Assembly: GCA_024686055.1 (NCBI GenBank)
Contig: JAIBDV010000155.1
Location: 1 to 6,964, forward strand
DNA length: 6,964 nucleotides
Origin: Neptuniibacter sp.
Lineage (GTDB): Bacteria; Pseudomonadota; Gammaproteobacteria; Pseudomonadales; Balneatricaceae
Direction of reading: 5' to 3'
The notes under the pieces are model-generated. The model was not told the DNA's origin and did not search any database. It saw only the letters and a list, made by a program, of their open reading frames with translations. Positions 6,193-6,964 of the stretch are shown here, one piece after another (positions within the stretch are counted from its first letter, which is position 1; each line of letters opens with the position of its first letter). The translations under genes were made by a program, and so were the position numbers.

Positions 6193-6964
6193 TAAAAATC
6201 TTCCATCGGATAGATTGATTCGGCATAGATCGCCAGTTCCTCCAGAATCTGCCGGTTACGCGAAGGCAGCTCTGGCTGGTTGTATAACTCGTTTACTGTA
6301 GCAAAAAACTGTTCCATGGTGAGGAATCCACTGTTATCCGGCCCCATCAGACGACGGCTACGGAATTCCTCCCACTGCACCCGCTCCTCATCAAGCAACG
6401 TCTGCGGGTAATTACGGCCTTTATAGCGCAGCAGCATCTCTTCCAGCCGTGGGTCCTGAAAGGCCAGCTGCAGTTCGGATAAATCATCCGGATCACAGTC
6501 TCTGATCTGCGCCATGGCTGCTTTATCGGCCGCGCCGAAGAATCCGCCACTATAAATCATCAGATCCGGGTCACCATCCTGCTCAAACGGGTCATCACGC
6601 AGCACATCCATGACCTTCGCCACCAGCCCGGTCTGGCTGCGCAGCATCTGCAGATGGGTGCGGCACTGATCACCGTCGATCTTCAGCCGCTCCGCTTCAA
6701 CCTTTGTCAGCATCCCCGCTGGCGCAATTATCGGGCACTTATTGGCCTGCACCTGCTTCAGCGCAATCACCGGGTCAGTCGGCTTACGCTCTTCGCGCGG
6801 CAGATACATCAAACGGCGGATCTCAGCGACGGGCAGCTCAAACAGCGGGGTCGGGTCCGCTCGAAGATCCCACACCGCAATACTGTTTTTATTCACCGGA
6901 TGGCCCGCCAGCGGTGCCACAATGGATGCATTGCCCAGTTCAGCCGGGTAACGGCTGGAAATAT
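6192..6964 (-). CDS. sbcB: Exodeoxyribonuclease I, C-terminal part (start beyond the right edge)
   Basis: The visible 256 residues match the second half of E. coli exonuclease I, a processive 3'-to-5' single-strand DNA exonuclease used in mismatch repair and recombination. The visible part begins ISSRYPAELGNASIVAPLAG, followed by HPVNKN, equivalent to the E. coli SWVAPLAWHPENRN segment. Further matches are NKCPIIAPAGML (E. coli NKCPVLAQANTL), GFFGAADKAAM (GFFSDADRAAM) and RYKGRNYPQTL (NYRARNFPGTL). These cover the SH3-like and C-terminal helical domains. The N-terminal DEDD nuclease domain with its catalytic acidic residues lies outside the window, so activity cannot be judged. The frame is open to the right edge; GTG at 6920 is an internal valine, not a start. 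The stop TAA overlaps the ATG of the downstream exported-protein gene by one base. The promoter is out of view. Confidence 0.93.
   Translation of the reverse strand, partial: ISSRYPAELGNASIVAPLAGHPVNKNSIAVWDLRADPTPLFELPVAEIRRLMYLPREERKPTDPVIALKQVQANKCPIIAPAGMLTKVEAERLKIDGDQCRTHLQMLRSQTGLVAKVMDVLRDDPFEQDGDPDLMIYSGGFFGAADKAAMAQIRDCDPDDLSELQLAFQDPRLEEMLLRYKGRNYPQTLLDEERVQWEEFRSRRLMGPDNSGFLTMEQFFATVNELYNQPELPSRNRQILEELAIYAESIYPMEDF

Noticed and set aside
1..6964. Search for a CRISPR array, mobile element, phage or defence cluster
   Set aside because: No periodic repeats, transposase or integrase motifs, terminal inverted repeats, tRNA-like cloverleaf, or defence-type domains were seen on either strand.

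Overview
The window looks like an ordinary chromosomal stretch of a Gram-negative gammaproteobacterium, probably a marine, Oceanospirillales-like lineage. This rests on the gene families (a pitrilysin-type periplasmic M16 protease with a signal peptide, an E. coli-like exonuclease I, and a small membrane protein paired with a potassium channel), on moderately GC-rich coding sequence, and on E. coli-like Shine-Dalgarno and promoter signals. The lineage is inferred from protein style, not from a marker gene.

Layout from left to right. (1) Positions 1-224, minus strand: the last part of an EamA/DMT-type transporter, running off the left edge and lacking all upstream membrane segments. It is probably a 5'-truncated remnant. 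(2) Positions 231-2330, minus strand: a two-gene operon. A GTG-started four-helix membrane protein (probably DUF6394 family) is followed 15 bases later by a 566-residue channel-type protein with two membrane helices, a pore loop and two cytoplasmic NAD-binding RCK/TrkA-N domains. (3) Positions 2331-2728: a 398-base divergent intergenic region with a plausible sigma70 promoter and a small inverted repeat ahead of the protease gene. (4) Positions 2729-5593, plus strand: a full-length secreted M16 zinc protease of 954 residues. (5) Positions 5607-5640: a near-perfect bidirectional terminator between convergent genes. (6) Positions 5662-6964, minus strand: the C-terminal half of exonuclease I (sbcB), entering from the right edge, overlaps by one base the start of a small exported protein of unknown function.

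The genes fall into three independent transcription units: ion transport, periplasmic proteolysis, and DNA repair plus an unknown envelope protein. I see no phage, insertion sequence, CRISPR array, tRNA, rRNA or defence island. I found no convincing undescribed multi-gene system. The items most worth a second look are the channel with its non-canonical filter and membrane partner, the truncated transporter fused tightly to the end of that operon, and the unknown secreted protein translationally coupled to sbcB.
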